DNA of 64,000 bases from Arachis hypogaea (GCF_003086295.3 NC_092050.1:150728699-150792698); one strand, 5' to 3'; shown: positions 1 to 11,516, counted from the first letter of the stretch. Notes: generated by a model from the letters alone, not told the origin. Numbers and translations are program-made.

Positions 1-409
1 AATTTTTTCGAAAGGTATAAAAAATTGTTATCTTTCAATTGGTTGAGATTCTTTTACAATTAATTATATTCTTTGATTAGGAGGTCATATATATAAATAC
101 TAGTTATTTAACTGCATTGATTATGCTTAACATATGATGCTATATTTCTTTGTTTTTGTTGGTGCTGTAAATCTACGATATATACATTTGAAACTACAAA
201 GTGCTTGTTAAACAGATAAGGCTGATCATAAAGAAAGTTTTTTGGTCGCCAATATGGAAGACATCTTTAATTGTGATTTTCCATTAAACCTTTCCTTTAA
301 GTTTGGGCTCGATAATCAAGAAAATATGTTAACCCTTGAAAACGAAGAACATATATTAATAGTTTTGAGGGAGGATTGGAAAAGACGATAGAAATTATGC
401 ACAATAACA

Positions 410-1738
410 ATGATATGTTACATCGTGCACATGTTATATTTATTGAGATTTATGTCTACGTGGGTTGACAAATCCATCTCCCATAAATTGGTTGGACGAG
501 AACAAATTCGAGCTACTTTAATGCAACAGTTAAGAGAAACTCATAGGTGTCGTGACATCCTACACATGGGCCCTGATGCATTTCTTCAATTGTGTGAGAA
601 ATTAAGAGCAATATGTCAAGTGAGAGATACAAAACATGTTACAGTAGAGGAGCAAGTTGCTAGGTTCTTGTATATAATAGTTCATAATGTGAAAACTAGA
701 ACCGTTTCTTTTTTCTACCACCGGTCTGGAGAAACTGTTAGCCGCCACTTCCATGCTGTGTTACGGGCAATTATTTTACTAGAAGATGAATTTCTTCGAC
801 AACCATCTGCATCCATTATTTCTCCAGCGATCCTTCACAATCATAGATTTTATCCTTATTTTAAGGTATGGACATGTACAATTACATGAATAAATAATTT
901 TGATTGATATATACAATTTCATGTTACTTTATTAAATAATGGACTATTATTTAGGATTGTATTGGAGCTATAGATGGAACACATTTTCGTGTCAAAGTAC
1001 CCATAGTAGATCAACCCAAATTTCGAAGGAGAAAAGACTGGCCGACACAAAATGTATTAATTGCATGTGATTTCGATATGAAGTTCACTTATGTATTAAC
1101 AGGTTGGGAAGGAACAACATTTGACTCAAAAGTTCTTAAGAATGCATTATCGAGGGATGATAATCTTAAACTTCCATGAGGTTAGCATGTACATAAAACT
1201 ATATTGTCTCATTAGTAGGTAAAGATTAGTAGTTTGTGTGTTTATACTAAATTAATCATTTTAAATGATGGATTCTGTAGAAAAAATTTATCTTGGGGAT
1301 GCTGGATTTATGCTGAAGCATGGATTAATTATCCCATATCAAGATGTAAGGTATCACTTAAAAGAGTATGCAAGACGTGGCCCATAAAATGAAAAGGAAT
1401 TATTTAATCTTCATCATGCTTCATTGAGAAATGTTATCGAAAGGTCATTTGGAGTTTTGAAGAAAAGATTTGCAATAATCACAAGTGGCATTGAACCACA
1501 TTATGACTTTGAAACTATGACTAAAATTGTGCTAACTTGTTGCATATTACATAACTTTTTAATGGGTGTAGATCCTGATCCACATCTCATAGCTCAAGTT
1601 GACCGAGAACTACAAGAAAATAATCCAGAAGAGGATGAAATAGTTCGACATGAACAAGATGAAGACTATAGGCGGGGAGCCATGTTAAGGGATGAAATAG
1701 CTGCTCAAATGTGGGCTAACTATCAACTAGGGCTCTGA
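410..1738 (+). pseudogene. PIF/Harbinger transposase (DDE_Tnp_4 / HARBI1-like), inactivated
   Basis: Cut-and-paste transposase fragment in three exons, approximately 410-865, 955-1180 and 1281-1738, with GT-AG borders at each junction. The catalytic triad of the DDE_Tnp_4 family is readable: D in AIDGTH (exon 2), D in GWEGTTFDSKVL (exon 2) and E in RNVIERSFGVLKKRF (exon 3). An N-terminal helical region containing FYHRSGETVSRHFHAVLRAI precedes them. Two in-frame stops break it: TGA at the end of exon 2 (about 1177) and TAA at 1385-1387, where relatives read GPQNEKELFNL. The true start codon is uncertain. The family call is secure; activity is ruled out by the stops. Confidence 0.88.
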
Positions 1739-2025
1739 TCACTCGTTTAAAAAATTTTGCAAATAAAGTTATTAGTTGTATTATGTGTGCGCTGAGTTGA
1801 TATTATAACTTTGATTTGTTATTATTGAATTCATGTTACCTCTTGATGTGTTATTATATTCTGTTTAATGACTTTGGTGTGCAATTATTGAATCAAGTTG
1901 TCACATGTTATACTTATGGAGTGTATTGAATCTTTATTTATTGAATAACTGATAAGATAGTTTACAAAAATTTTGATTTAAGATTATGGATGTTATTTCT
2001 ATCCACTTGTTTTGTAGATTGACAA

Positions 2026-3238
2026 GTGTTAATGGCAAAAAGAGCATCGTGCCAAGGTGAGGCCACTAGTCGGGATACCTTAAGATGGACCGACGAAATG
2101 GATACAACCTTCATTGATGCTTTGATTGAAGAATGTCGCAAAGGAAATAGAGTGAATGGCACATTTACTACAATGGCATATGACAATATACTTTCACTTT
2201 TGAGATCTATCTATGGTAATCACCTCCGCAAAGAGAATCTTAAGAATAGACTCAAGACTCTAAAAGATCATTTTGGAGTTTGTTATGATCATTTTCATGG
2301 GCTTAGTGGATTTTCTTGGAATTCAATTACAAAAATATTTGAGGCTGAAGTTGAAGTTTGGGAAGAATTGATTAAGGTAAACTTTATGCATTTACTATCT
2401 TTTTTTGTTTTAAATTTCACTAGTAAATATTGAAGAATTATTTCAATAATATATATTTACATATAGACATACTCATAGTAAATATTCTACTATTTAATTT
2501 AGACAAAACCAGAAGTGAAAAAGTGGATGCGTACTTCAATTAAACACTATGATAAACTATTTGAGATATATGGTACAGACAGGACAACAGGAAAATATGC
2601 TGAAAGTGCCAAAGAAAAAGTGAAAAGGTAGAAGAAGTATAAAGAAACAATTAACTTGAATGATGATGATAGTTTCTTAAATATGGAAGAGGAGTGGAAT
2701 GATGAGCCAATTACTCCTCATGCTACTAATTTTACAATGGATCATAGTCCTGAAATTGGTTTATCTAACCAATCAACTGGCTCTCAAGGAACATCATCAA
2801 GAGGTACTAAACGCAAAACAACCATGAGTGATAAATTAGAATCAGAAATGGAAAGAATGAGTCAAGTCATTCAAGCATTGATTGAGATGATGAAAGATGG
2901 GAATTATTTTTATGAGAGATCAATTAATATTGCTGAAAAGCAAGTGTTAACAGCTGAAGAACAAGTGCAGGTAGCTAAGGAGCAAGTTCAAATTGCTAAA
3001 CAACAAGTGCAAATAGCTGAAAGGGGTCTTGTGATTCTTGAGCAAAGTAGGCCTCGAATTTACTCTGAAAATGACGTGTGGACTGAGTTAGAGAATTTAG
3101 GTGTGATGCCAGAATTGCGCATGAGGTGTTACCGCTTTTTATGCAGAGAAGATAGAGCTGAGAGAATTTTTTGGTGTTCCAGCTGACATACGTCTTGCCA
3201 CATTATATGAATTGATGAAAGAAGCAGGTGCACTCTAG
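2026..3238 (+). pseudogene. PIF/Harbinger second ORF, Myb/SANT-like DNA-binding protein, inactivated
   Basis: PIF elements need a second Myb-like protein that helps the transposase bind DNA and enter the nucleus. Exon A (start ATG 2026 or 2032, end 2375) encodes a Myb_DNA-bind_3-type domain beginning RWTDEMDTTFIDALIEE and containing FSWNSITKIFEAE. A GT-AG intron (2376-2502) leads to exon B, TKPEVKKWMRTSIKHYDKL. Exon B is cut by TAG at 2629-2631. The C-terminal part has a repeated coiled-coil stretch of QVQ(V/I)AKEQ heptads (about 2938-3030) and ends near 3238. A T-run at 3167-3172 has shifted the frame just before the tail GVPADIRLATLYELMKEAG. The gene is next to, and in the same direction as, the transposase. 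Confidence 0.82.
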
Positions 3239-3767
3239 GAACAATAGTCCTAGTAATGTGGCTAATATTTTGAGACGGGCACAAATATAACTTTAAGATC
3301 AAGAAATGTACTAGTATCTTTATATTTTGTGGGTAACATATCTATGACTTAATTAAGGCTTATAATGAAAATACCTCATGTCTTTGTATTTTGTGACTTT
3401 CATAACCATAACTATTGTTAACTATGCTATAAGTAATGAGTTAGTCAAAGAAGTCTATGCTATTAGTAATGACTTGATCAAAGAGGTCCCAGTATTAAGT
3501 TTGTTAGTTTCGTATGTAAATTTTGTTTTTAGCTGACCTTAACGTGTTATCATGTAAGACTTATTTGATGTGTATGTGTAAGTGTAATATAAGACATAAT
3601 ATATTAATCAAATGATATAATGTGATCGGTTAGCCTCTTTAAAATGATGTACATGTACTTATTGATTTAGATATTTTTTCTTCTTGAAATTATCTCCAGT
3701 TTATGTATTGGGATGAGTATTAAACAAAAATAAAATTTATATCTAAATAGATCACTCTAATTTTGTG

Positions 3768-3828
<61 letters not shown>
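3768..3828 (+). repeat. (ATT)n microsatellite
   Basis: About 20 uninterrupted ATT/TTA units in the 3' part of the Harbinger element. Probably length-polymorphic. Confidence 0.95.
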
Positions 3829-3831
<3 letters not shown>

Positions 3832-4056
3832 TGTTATATTATAAATATAATTAAATTTTGTTGTTATTATTTAATGACATTTATAAATATTTACATAATA
3901 ATTATATACATAATAATATTACTATATAATATGAAGGGTAATATTGTTATTATATAACTTAATTCATTTTTTTTATTTTTCTTTCCAAACAAACAACATA
4001 AATTATTTATCTTTCAATATCTTTTTATCTTATTTTTTTTCCATTCAAACACACCC

Positions 4057-4416
4057 ATAAAAATTAAATTTCACTTCTATTTCTTTTTTTTTTTATTTCT
4101 TTTCATTCAATTTTAGCAATATTTGTATAAATTAAAAAGTTGGACATACTATACACTAATATTTTTATTTTATTGTAATTTAAATATTATTATTGTTCAT
4201 TGAAACATTATTAAAGTTATGACAATCGTTATTTTTGTTGATCACGGTTAGTATTGTTATTGTAAATATAATTTTTATTATTAGTGTTATTATTATTGTG
4301 ATTACTATTTTATTTGAAATGAGTTTTTTATGCATTAGTTTAAGGTAGCGCACACTCACGTGGGTTTGGGTGTGCAGGTGAGGGGATGGATTTTATTGAT
4401 GGATTATAAAATGCTT
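4057..4416. other. AT-rich spacer between Harbinger end and MULE
   Basis: No gene seen. The last ten bases, TAAAATGCTT (4407-4416), are the left copy of the target-site duplication of the following MULE. Confidence 0.6.
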
Positions 4417-4585
4417 ATAAAAATAACTATTTGTATCCATGAATTTTACGAACGTTAATAAAAATACTCATTAAAAAAGAAAACTGATGTTGTATTTATC
4501 AAAGATGGATTTCGTATGACAAAAGTACCCAAATCCTAAATTTATATTAACTTTTTAATAAAATTTTAGAATTATCCCATTCTTT
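4417..4585 (+). repeat. Left terminal inverted repeat of MULE 4417-9589
   Basis: Starts ATAAAAATAACTATTTG. Pairs with the reverse complement of 9423-9589, which starts GGAAAAACAACCATTTG. Differences are mostly transitions. Confidence 0.88.
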
Positions 4586-4837
4586 ATCTTCAACCCTTCC
4601 TCTCTTCTTTCTCAAATCTCAAATACCTCCATTGCCACTTGTAACACCCTCATTATCCGAATGTCACGCTTCCAACTGCTCCACTCTGATAGCTTAGGCA
4701 TTACGACAACTCTAAACATATTTAATACTAAAATAAAAGCCTGTTTAAAACTTAAAACCGCAAAACCTTAATAAAAAAATACTTTTTCATTGAAAGCATA
4801 AACATAAATGTACATACAAACCAGATACAATAGCTTA

Positions 4838-4840
<3 letters not shown>

Positions 4841-4866
<26 letters not shown>
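4841..4866 (+). repeat. (TA)n microsatellite followed by (CA)n
   Basis: Alternating TA run followed directly by about six CA units, inside the solo LTR. Confidence 0.9.
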
Positions 4867-4878
<12 letters not shown>

Positions 4879-5754
4879 AAACACTAGCTTACATACATAC
4901 ATATTATAATTTTCTATCCCTCTTACAAACTTAATAAAGATATAAGGCGAGAGAAAAATAATAGCTAAGATAATACAAAATACTGAATAAACAGAAAAAT
5001 GAACATAACTCTTCTGAAGCTTCGACGTCCATATCCTGAAAAGGAATAACCTGTAGGGGAGTGAGAACGTCGTCCTCACTTGTTCTCACTATAGGATTAC
5101 AGAAATTGCTATAACAAGATACGTAAAATAAAACTATTCTTAGAGTACAGTGATCAGTGCTCGTCTTATGAGTCTTTCCAAAAACCATGGGTCCACATTC
5201 AAAATTCAGAAAATCCTTTTCGAAGAATTGGTAAATTTCTCAATTATTTTAAAACAAAACCTTTTCCTTTCTTGTAAAATCTGAAAAGTTTTTCCCTAAA
5301 TAGTATGAATGACCAACATGTCCCAAGCATAGAATCAATTAAGTCTATGCTGTAAGAGTTTGATTTTTCATACTTTTCTAGACCACAACCATGAAAGCAG
5401 TTACTTACGTGGTATAAATGATCATCCCGTTCCTAACATAGGTTCATTAAGTCTATGTTGAACCGGTCAGATACTTTATACAGAACTAGAACTCAATATA
5501 CCAATCACGGCCTCAAGCCCATCCAATCCAACACGGCCCCTGGCCCAAACAACTCAATCTTCAACCAATTCATCACAAACCAACCAATCAAACACAATCA
5601 CAATTAATGTAGTTCAAACACAATTAATAGCAATTACAACAATTATAGCAGTTAGCAGTTAACATAAGTATTCACATAGGCAAACCAATTACAACATGCA
5701 CACCCAAACAATGTCACATAAATGCATATGATGCATATCTGTCCTACTGGCTGT

Positions 5755-6010
5755 GATATCACATTGTCGGTTATGTTGCCAAAGCCGACTAGGATAAGCG
5801 GGATCCAACTACCGTCCTTATCCGTAGGTCCCATAGACAAGCGGGATTAAACCACCGTCCTTGCCTCCACCGTAAGCGGGATTAACCACTGTCCTTACAC
5901 GGGCGCCGCACCCTCGACAAGCGGGATTAACCACCATCCTTGCCAGGCGCAAGCGACTTATCAACAATTTCATCTCAGCATAAGCGGGACGAACCCGGCC
6001 CTTATGCCTA
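5755..6010 (+). repeat. Degenerate minisatellite with core AGCGGGATTAACCACCGTCC
   Basis: About five imperfect copies of a unit built as (A)AGCGGGAT..ACCACCGTCCTT, spaced 40-60 bp, at about 5792, 5839, 5873, 5919 and 5980. Each copy begins with a purine-rich AAGCGGGA and ends with a T-rich TCCTTAT or TCCTTGC, so a unit can fold on itself (ATAAGCGGG...CCCTTAT). Similar arrays are known in giant plant LTRs; their role is unknown. Confidence 0.75.
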
Positions 6011-9000
6011 CCAAGTAATAACTCATCAATCTCGATGATATCCACAATCAATCAGGCTCAATAACTTATTTCAAATTCATTCTTAGCCCATTTTTTTAAA
6101 TAACAAATGTATTCAATTCACATCTTGCCAAGAATCACTTTTCAAAACGGAGCCACATTCCACATCTTTCTAACACTTCCAAACCATCACAAAACCATGT
6201 CAAAATCAAAATCTCTTTTGAAAGACTTAGAATCATTCATTTCTAAATCAAGATTTGGTCATAAAATTCCTCAGCGGAGTCTCAAGACTTCAGGGGAGAA
6301 TAACCTAACTCATTTCTTAAACTCATTGAAAACCTCTGAAACCTTAACTTCTTGATTTGAATAAATAAAATTGAATTTAAACCAAAACCAAGTCATGTAT
6401 CCAAATATTCCGAACCAATTTCAAAACCAACTTATTTAAATCAAAACCAAATCATTTAAACCGAGAACCAGTTTCAGTTTCATTCTTAAATCTATTTCCA
6501 AAGGCTCAGAAATTGTTTCAGCTTTACTAAATCAAAGTTTCAAAAAATACTTCAAATTTTTCCTAAAATGTCGTAAAGTGAAATTAGTTAATCGAACTCC
6601 ATTAAACATCCCTCAAATTACTTACTTGATCAAATTCCAAAACTTAAATATTTTCATCTTTAAATCGGCTTTAAAACATGATTCTTTTCTAAAATAGTTT
6701 ACATTCAAAATATAATAATTTCCTTAATAAAAGGGTCCAAACATAATCCATTTATCAATAATACAGTTCAAGGCATAATCCATTCCTTTTTTAAAATACC
6801 ATTTCAAATAAAATCTCGGATTTTATAGAAATTTCGGTAGCATCTCCCCTAAAACTTCGATTTTGCCACATTTCCGGGTTCCAACCAAACCAATCCTCAA
6901 CTCTTTCCAACAGATTCAAGACCAAATCAATTTCAAATAAAACAAAAACTCAACTTTCAGATTATCAAAACCAATCCAAATCAACCAATTCAGAAATCTC
7001 CAATTTATCAAAATCAGACATTGTTTCAATCAAATAGGCAACCATATTCATTCAAGACAAAATCAGACAATTCATAAGACTCACCTAATCACCAGAAATA
7101 CATTTCGCACAGCATATCTATTTCTAACAATTCCCATTTAAAATAAATTAGTTTGTATAAAAAGCCCCTACCTCGACTCGTCGAAACCATAACCCAAACG
7201 CATCAACTGAACTCTTTCCTCTCAGCCCGGAACCAACGACAACCACAAACTCAGCCCCTTATCACTTTCGCAGCACTCACAGCAACCTAAAAGCGGCATT
7301 CAACATACAGAACTTGAACCTACATTACCAAACCTCAGAGTTTATAACCAAACATAATAGAATACTAACGCAGGAGTTTTCGAAACATAAATACTTACCG
7401 AACTAAGAAAACGAAACAGCGGCGATAGCTGCACCGGTTTGGCGGCAGCCCCGGCAACCACCTTGAGCGGCAGTGGCGACCAGAACTCTGGCGACGACGA
7501 TTGTAACAAACATGCAGCGATGAAAATCTTCTGGAAACTCAAAAGGAACGAAAGCCAACTTAAAAACCCTTACCGGAAATGGCGTTTCCGGCGGTAGAAG
7601 CTCGGCCAGAAGCTCCGGCAGCGGTGGATCTGGCGGTAACGGCTTCTCAACGGCGACACACTCCACGGTGGTGACTCCCGCGCAACGCGTCTCGCTCTCT
7701 CTCGCGAACGGCAGCGACGGCGACTCCTCCTCGCGCGACTCTCTCCCTCGGTCCTGGTCTCCCTCGCGATGGCGATTAGTGGCGCGGTGGCAGCGGCGGT
7801 CAGCGATGGTGGCGACGAGCTAGAGTACGAACGGCAGCTGCTATGGACGACAGCAATCTCGACGACAACAACGGCCTCTTCTCCTCCTCCTGGTGGTGAC
7901 GCGACAGCACAATGGTGACGGCGCAGGGACGGCGGCAGCTGAGCGTGGCACAATGGTGGTGCGAGCTGGACGCGGCTGGGGTGGTGTGAATATTACTAAT
8001 TTTGGGACTTAATTTGAAAACTAATTTAATCTCTAAAATTACTTTAAAATATTATTTGTGGTATAAAAATACTAATTGATCCTCAATCAATTTCTCTAAT
8101 TGGAAATACATAGTATAATTAATTTTCTTTATCCTTAAAACTTAAAGTATTGAATGATATAAATATAATTGATCTAAAATCAAATCATATGAAATTCTTA
8201 TTATTTCATAACTACCAACTTTATAACTTAATTATAGAAATGAATTCAATAGTCATAAAATTATATGAAATTCTGATTTAAATAGCCAAACCTCATTATT
8301 TTTGAATTTCTAAAACTTTAAATCATAAATAGAAAAATAATCCATAAGTATAGAGTTTGGATAAAAACCTTAATTTATTTCAAATCCAATTAATCAAAAT
8401 TACCTTAAATTATTTTCAATACAAAGAATTTTTGAAATTAAAACTGTAAATAAATATATGATTTGAGATTAGTTTCAAAATAGGACTTTTCAAAAGTCTT
8501 GGGTCTTACACCACTACCTTAACCAACATCTATTCTCTACTACTCCACTAACCACCACTGCCGCCATCTTTCCACGCTGACGATGACAAAGACGACAACT
8601 AGGCAACCAGGCAATCCATCCGTTCCCACGCAATGCTACCACCTTCAGCTGCAGCCACCCAAACTCTACGGCGGTCCCAACGCCGCCTCAAGCCCATGCA
8701 CATATCATCTATACCTTGGCATAGTGGCAAGTTCAGAGTTTAGAGCCACCGGATTCAAGCTCCAGTAGTGCCGTTACACAGAGATGCCGCAATGCCTCTC
8801 CGGCCAAGACCCCGTCTAATGTCGCCACAAGATGGAGAAGCTCCGAAAGCGAGACTGAACCGAGATCTAACGCGCAAGGTCCCTTCCTGTGGTGCGATTC
8901 AACTCCTCCTAGGTCCACTTCAAACTCATGGACTCCATGGAGAAAGGTCCTATATATACAACAGTACAAATTACAAATTTATTATATAATTAACGAAGTT

Positions 9001-9422
9001 GAACAAATCTCCTGTAACTAATAATTTATTTGTTTTTATCTATACCCAAATTGAACCAATTGAGTGTATTCATTATTCAAATTCTCTTAGAAATCTCCAA
9101 TCATATCTATGTTAGGATATTTGTCAAGTCAGAGAATGACTCCGATAACCACAATGGCAATGGAGGTGCGTGGCGTTGATTGTGACGAAGATGACGCGGG
9201 GTTTGGGGAAGAGGGGGAGAAAAAGGGGGAGAAGGATCCGGTTGGAGAGGTTGTGTCGGTGATCAAGTTTCTTGGAGATGGGTTCATGAAGATGGAAATG
9301 CCGTCATGGTAGCAGTGGTGGAGTAGAAGAGAAAAAAGAAGGTGGTTAAGGTGGTGGTAATAGAGGGATGTGAAAGTTTGAGTGGGAAAGAAGAGATGGT
9401 TGGAAGTTGATGTTGAAGATAA

Positions 9423-9589
9423 TTGTGGGGGTAATTCTGGAATTTTATTAAAAAGCCAACATAAATTTAGGATTTGGATACTTTTGTCGTACGAAATCCA
9501 TCTTTGATGGATACAACGTTAGTTTCCTTCTTTAATGTGTATTTTTGTCAGCGTTCGTAAAGTTCATGGGTACAAATGGTTGTTTTTCC
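9423..9589 (-). repeat. Right terminal inverted repeat of MULE 4417-9589
   Basis: Reverse complement of the left arm. Followed directly by the second TAAAATGCTT target duplication at 9590-9599. Confidence 0.88.
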
Positions 9590-9639
9590 TAAAATGCTTT
9601 CTTTGTTCTTTTGTATTGTAGTACTCCGTAGATGAGATA

Positions 9640-10686
9640 GAGGATATTTATTGTGACACATATTTAAATGAAATGTCTTTAGTGGTGTTAGCCTTGTTTA
9701 TCCCCCATTCTTCTTCGAATATACAAGGAGAGTCGTATGCGTTCATGGTCATGACAACCGAAGCCGGACGTTTTCAGTTTTACGCGGTTTGTAGAGGTTG
9801 TGTCTCTAGCGTTTACAGGTCATGAGAGGAATGCGACCAACAAGTGAACGGTTTCCGAAATAATGAACACCGTGGCTTCCATGACTTGTCGGAGGCCTTG
9901 GCTTGGATGCGCAGCACCGCATCTCCTTTTTCTCGTCAGCCAACACCACAGGTTCAACCGGTGAGAAGAAGACCGTCAAGATTGTTAGAAGGTGCTTTCT
10001 ATTCAATCCCTTCCCCTCAGCAAGTTTCTTCCATGGGAGTGGCAGCCAACAGCCAGCACTGTGGAGGTAGTAGTAGTGGTAGCAGCAACCCTGTTTAAGT
10101 AGATGGTGAGCTTTAACTTCCTTTCCTTCTATTTAAGCTTCTGTCACGATTTTCATATAGCAATCTTGTAATGGCAAAGCAACTGTCATGTTATTGATGT
10201 GCATGATTCTGAACTAATACAGAATTGGGTCGTGCAGTTGCAGAGCCAGGGGCAGAGGGTGAGTTCATGTATGTGGAAGACATGGAGCTCATGTTGATGC
10301 GAGCATCCTCATTCTTTGGAATTGGTTCCCTACTCTTTGTTCCTTAGGAAATCAACTCAAACGATGAACGAGTGCTGTTTGGGTTTGTGGTGGTTTTTCC
10401 CCACAATGGCAGAGGTCTTGATCTTGTGGCTCATGGTTCTTTGTACTATGAGGAACGCTTTGCTCATCAAGAAGTTTCTTTCACAATGCTTGATAAGATT
10501 CTTTCTGCTACTGGTTATACCGTTCGTAATTACAACTACCAGATTCTTCGACGTGTGAAAGAACATTTGAATTAGGACAGGGTGGAAGAAGTTGGTAGAT
10601 TGAATGCGCAAATTCATGTACTAGAGAAGGAAAACGAGGAACTTTTGGGACAAGTTGAAATGTTTGGAGAGATGTTAGAGGAATAG
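9640..10686 (+). pseudogene. Viroplasmin / RNase H1 N-terminal-domain protein, decayed
   Basis: Exon 1 (about 9640-10105) encodes a domain of the Caulimo_VI/RNase H1 N-terminal family: FYAVCRGCVSSVYRS, stop, EECDQQVNGFRNNEH, FHDLSEALAWM. The family pattern is YAV.RGR..GVY.SW.EC..QV.GF. A GT-AG intron (10106-10222) leads to exon 2, which encodes MYVEDMELMLMRASSFF, FPHNGRGLDLVAHGSLYYEE and a coiled-coil end (VGRLNAQIHVLEKENEELL). In-frame stops lie at 9823 (TGA), 10094 (TAA), 10345 (TAG) and 10573 (TAG). The TAG at 10684 may be the natural end. In cellular proteins this domain binds RNA/DNA hybrids. No RNase H catalytic domain follows, so this is not RNase H1 itself. Such genes recur in legume repeats; function unknown. 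Confidence 0.7.
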
Positions 10687-10689
10687 GGT

Positions 10690-11516
10690 GCATTGTGGAA
10701 TCGAATGCTACCACGTCCCCAAAATGTTGACATGGGATCAAATTGTACCGGGCCATCGACATGGGATCAACAGCTGCCTTGCCTTCTAGGTAGACTATAG
10801 TAGCGTTCATGTCTCCAATACCAACCTCTGCACGCTTCTTACGATCAATGTAGTTGTATGTGTTCTTCTTCGTAAACCCCAAAGAAGAATAACCACCTTC
10901 AATCCCAGCTCATGTACCCTAGTATCTTAGATATCGGTAAGCCATACGCATGCATTCCATCCATGTGGCCCTTTGCGAACCCAGATATCACCCGGCAACT
11001 TCGGATCATGTGAACCATTCCCCTAGGCATCAGTTCATGGTTAAGCTCGAGGATTACTTTCCGAACCTTCCAAATTGAGCTCCCCTTATCAAGGTATACA
11101 AACATCAAGGCCTGACAATTCGTGTGTGTCTCAGGCCTGTGAGATCTCTTCTTGTCTAATCTGTTGTACTGCTTTCCATCCCTTAGGCCAACCCTGTTAC
11201 AGAAGAACCTTATTCTCATTATAGTCTCATCTTCATCCTTCGCATAGTCTCCCTTATAGATCCCAAATCCGTTGCATTTCCCTAGCCTCGAATAAAACTC
11301 ATATGCACGCTCCTCACTTTGAAACACCATTTTCATTATGTCCTCGACACTCAACCCAATCACGTCTCCATACACACGACCATCCTCATCCGACAACAAC
11401 TCAGCCTTTCCTAAATCATCCTCATCAACAACATCATTGTTTGGAAGGCCTAACTCAGATTGACTTTCATCCGATGACAAATTGATTATCTTGTCCATCC
11501 CACCATAGCATTCCAT
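10690..11516 (-). pseudogene. FAR1-related sequence (FRS) protein, truncated and frameshifted
   Basis: FAR1/FHY3 proteins are transcription factors derived from MULE transposases. From ATG 11516 the frame gives an acidic N-terminus, then the FAR1 DNA-binding domain: FQSEERAYEFYSRLGKCNGF, IRFFCNRVGLRDGK, RPETHTNCQALMFVYLD, WKVRKVILELNHELMP. The frame stops at 10899. A shift continues the family sequence as GFTKKNTYNYIDRKKR and YLEGKAAVDPMSMARYN, then after a small deletion QHFGDVVAFDST, which contains the first catalytic Asp of the MULE domain. The remainder of the transposase-like domain and the SWIM finger are missing. TTTTAG at about 11542-11547 and CTTCAG|GTGAGC near 12643 suggest a long 5'UTR intron. 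The piece abuts the oppositely directed viroplasmin-like pseudogene. Confidence 0.8.

Larger units (their letters stand above)
1..4056 (+). mobile_element. PIF/Harbinger DNA transposon, left end outside window
   Basis: The stretch holds the two genes that autonomous PIF/Harbinger elements carry: a DDE transposase (410-1738) and a Myb/SANT-like protein (2032-3238), both on the plus strand. The probable right terminus is at 4041-4056, CCATTCAAACACACCC followed by ATAA. Read from the other strand this is TTA-T-GGGTGTGTTTG, which fits the family habit of a TTA/TAA target duplication and a G-rich inverted-repeat tip. No matching left terminus is visible, so the element probably begins before base 1. 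Bases 1-400 are AT-rich 5' sequence. Bases 3240-4040 are AT-rich 3' sequence with a long TTA microsatellite. Both genes carry stop codons, so this copy is dead. Confidence 0.65.
4640..8510 (-). mobile_element. Giant solo LTR (probable Ty3/gypsy), 3.87 kb
   Basis: Begins TGTAACACCC and ends GGGTCTTACA, i.e. TG...CA, flanked by a perfect 5-bp duplication CCACT (4635-4639 and 8511-8515). There is no gag, pol or primer-binding site inside. The simplest reading is a solo LTR left by recombination between the two LTRs of one element. Read on the minus strand it starts TGTAAGACCC and ends GGGTGTTACA, the usual LTR tips of several large legume gypsy families, so the minus strand is probably the sense strand. 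Contents: an (AT)n tract (4841-4866), a degenerate minisatellite (5755-6010), AT-rich sequence, and a GC-rich block (7400-7990) with overlapping open frames that look like no known protein. LTRs of 3-4 kb fit chromovirus or Tat lineages; which one is not decided. Confidence 0.82.
4417..9589. mobile_element. Non-autonomous MULE with long inverted repeats, split by a solo LTR
   Basis: TAAAATGCTT occurs directly at 4407-4416 and 9590-9599, a 10-bp target-site duplication typical in size for Mutator-like elements. Immediately inside are long inverted repeats: 4417-4585 matches the reverse complement of 9423-9589, with shared blocks such as ATCAAAGATGGATTTCGTA and AAATCCTAAATTTAT. A weaker match continues across the left-arm interruption, for example CCTTAACCA...CTACTCCAC at 8517-8560 against 9310-9350. 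The gross length is 5173 bp, of which 3876 bp is the inserted LTR plus its duplication. The MULE itself is about 1.3 kb and has no transposase. Its core (8580-9300) is GC-richer and could be captured sequence, but I recognise no gene in it. Confidence 0.85.

Noticed and set aside
4931..5188. Minus-strand open frame of 85 codons in the solo LTR
   Set aside because: Low-complexity Phe/Leu/Tyr-rich translation of AT-rich DNA; no domain, and it lies inside an LTR.
7403..7953. Overlapping GC-rich frames on the minus strand (87 and 127 codons)
   Set aside because: Arg/Ser/Pro-rich translations of a GC-rich simple block in the solo LTR; two frames open at once argues for composition, not coding.
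9640..10686. Integrated caulimovirus (endogenous pararetrovirus)
   Set aside because: Only the viroplasmin/RNase H1-N domain matches; it is in a spliced gene with an unrelated second exon and no viral polymerase or coat region nearby.
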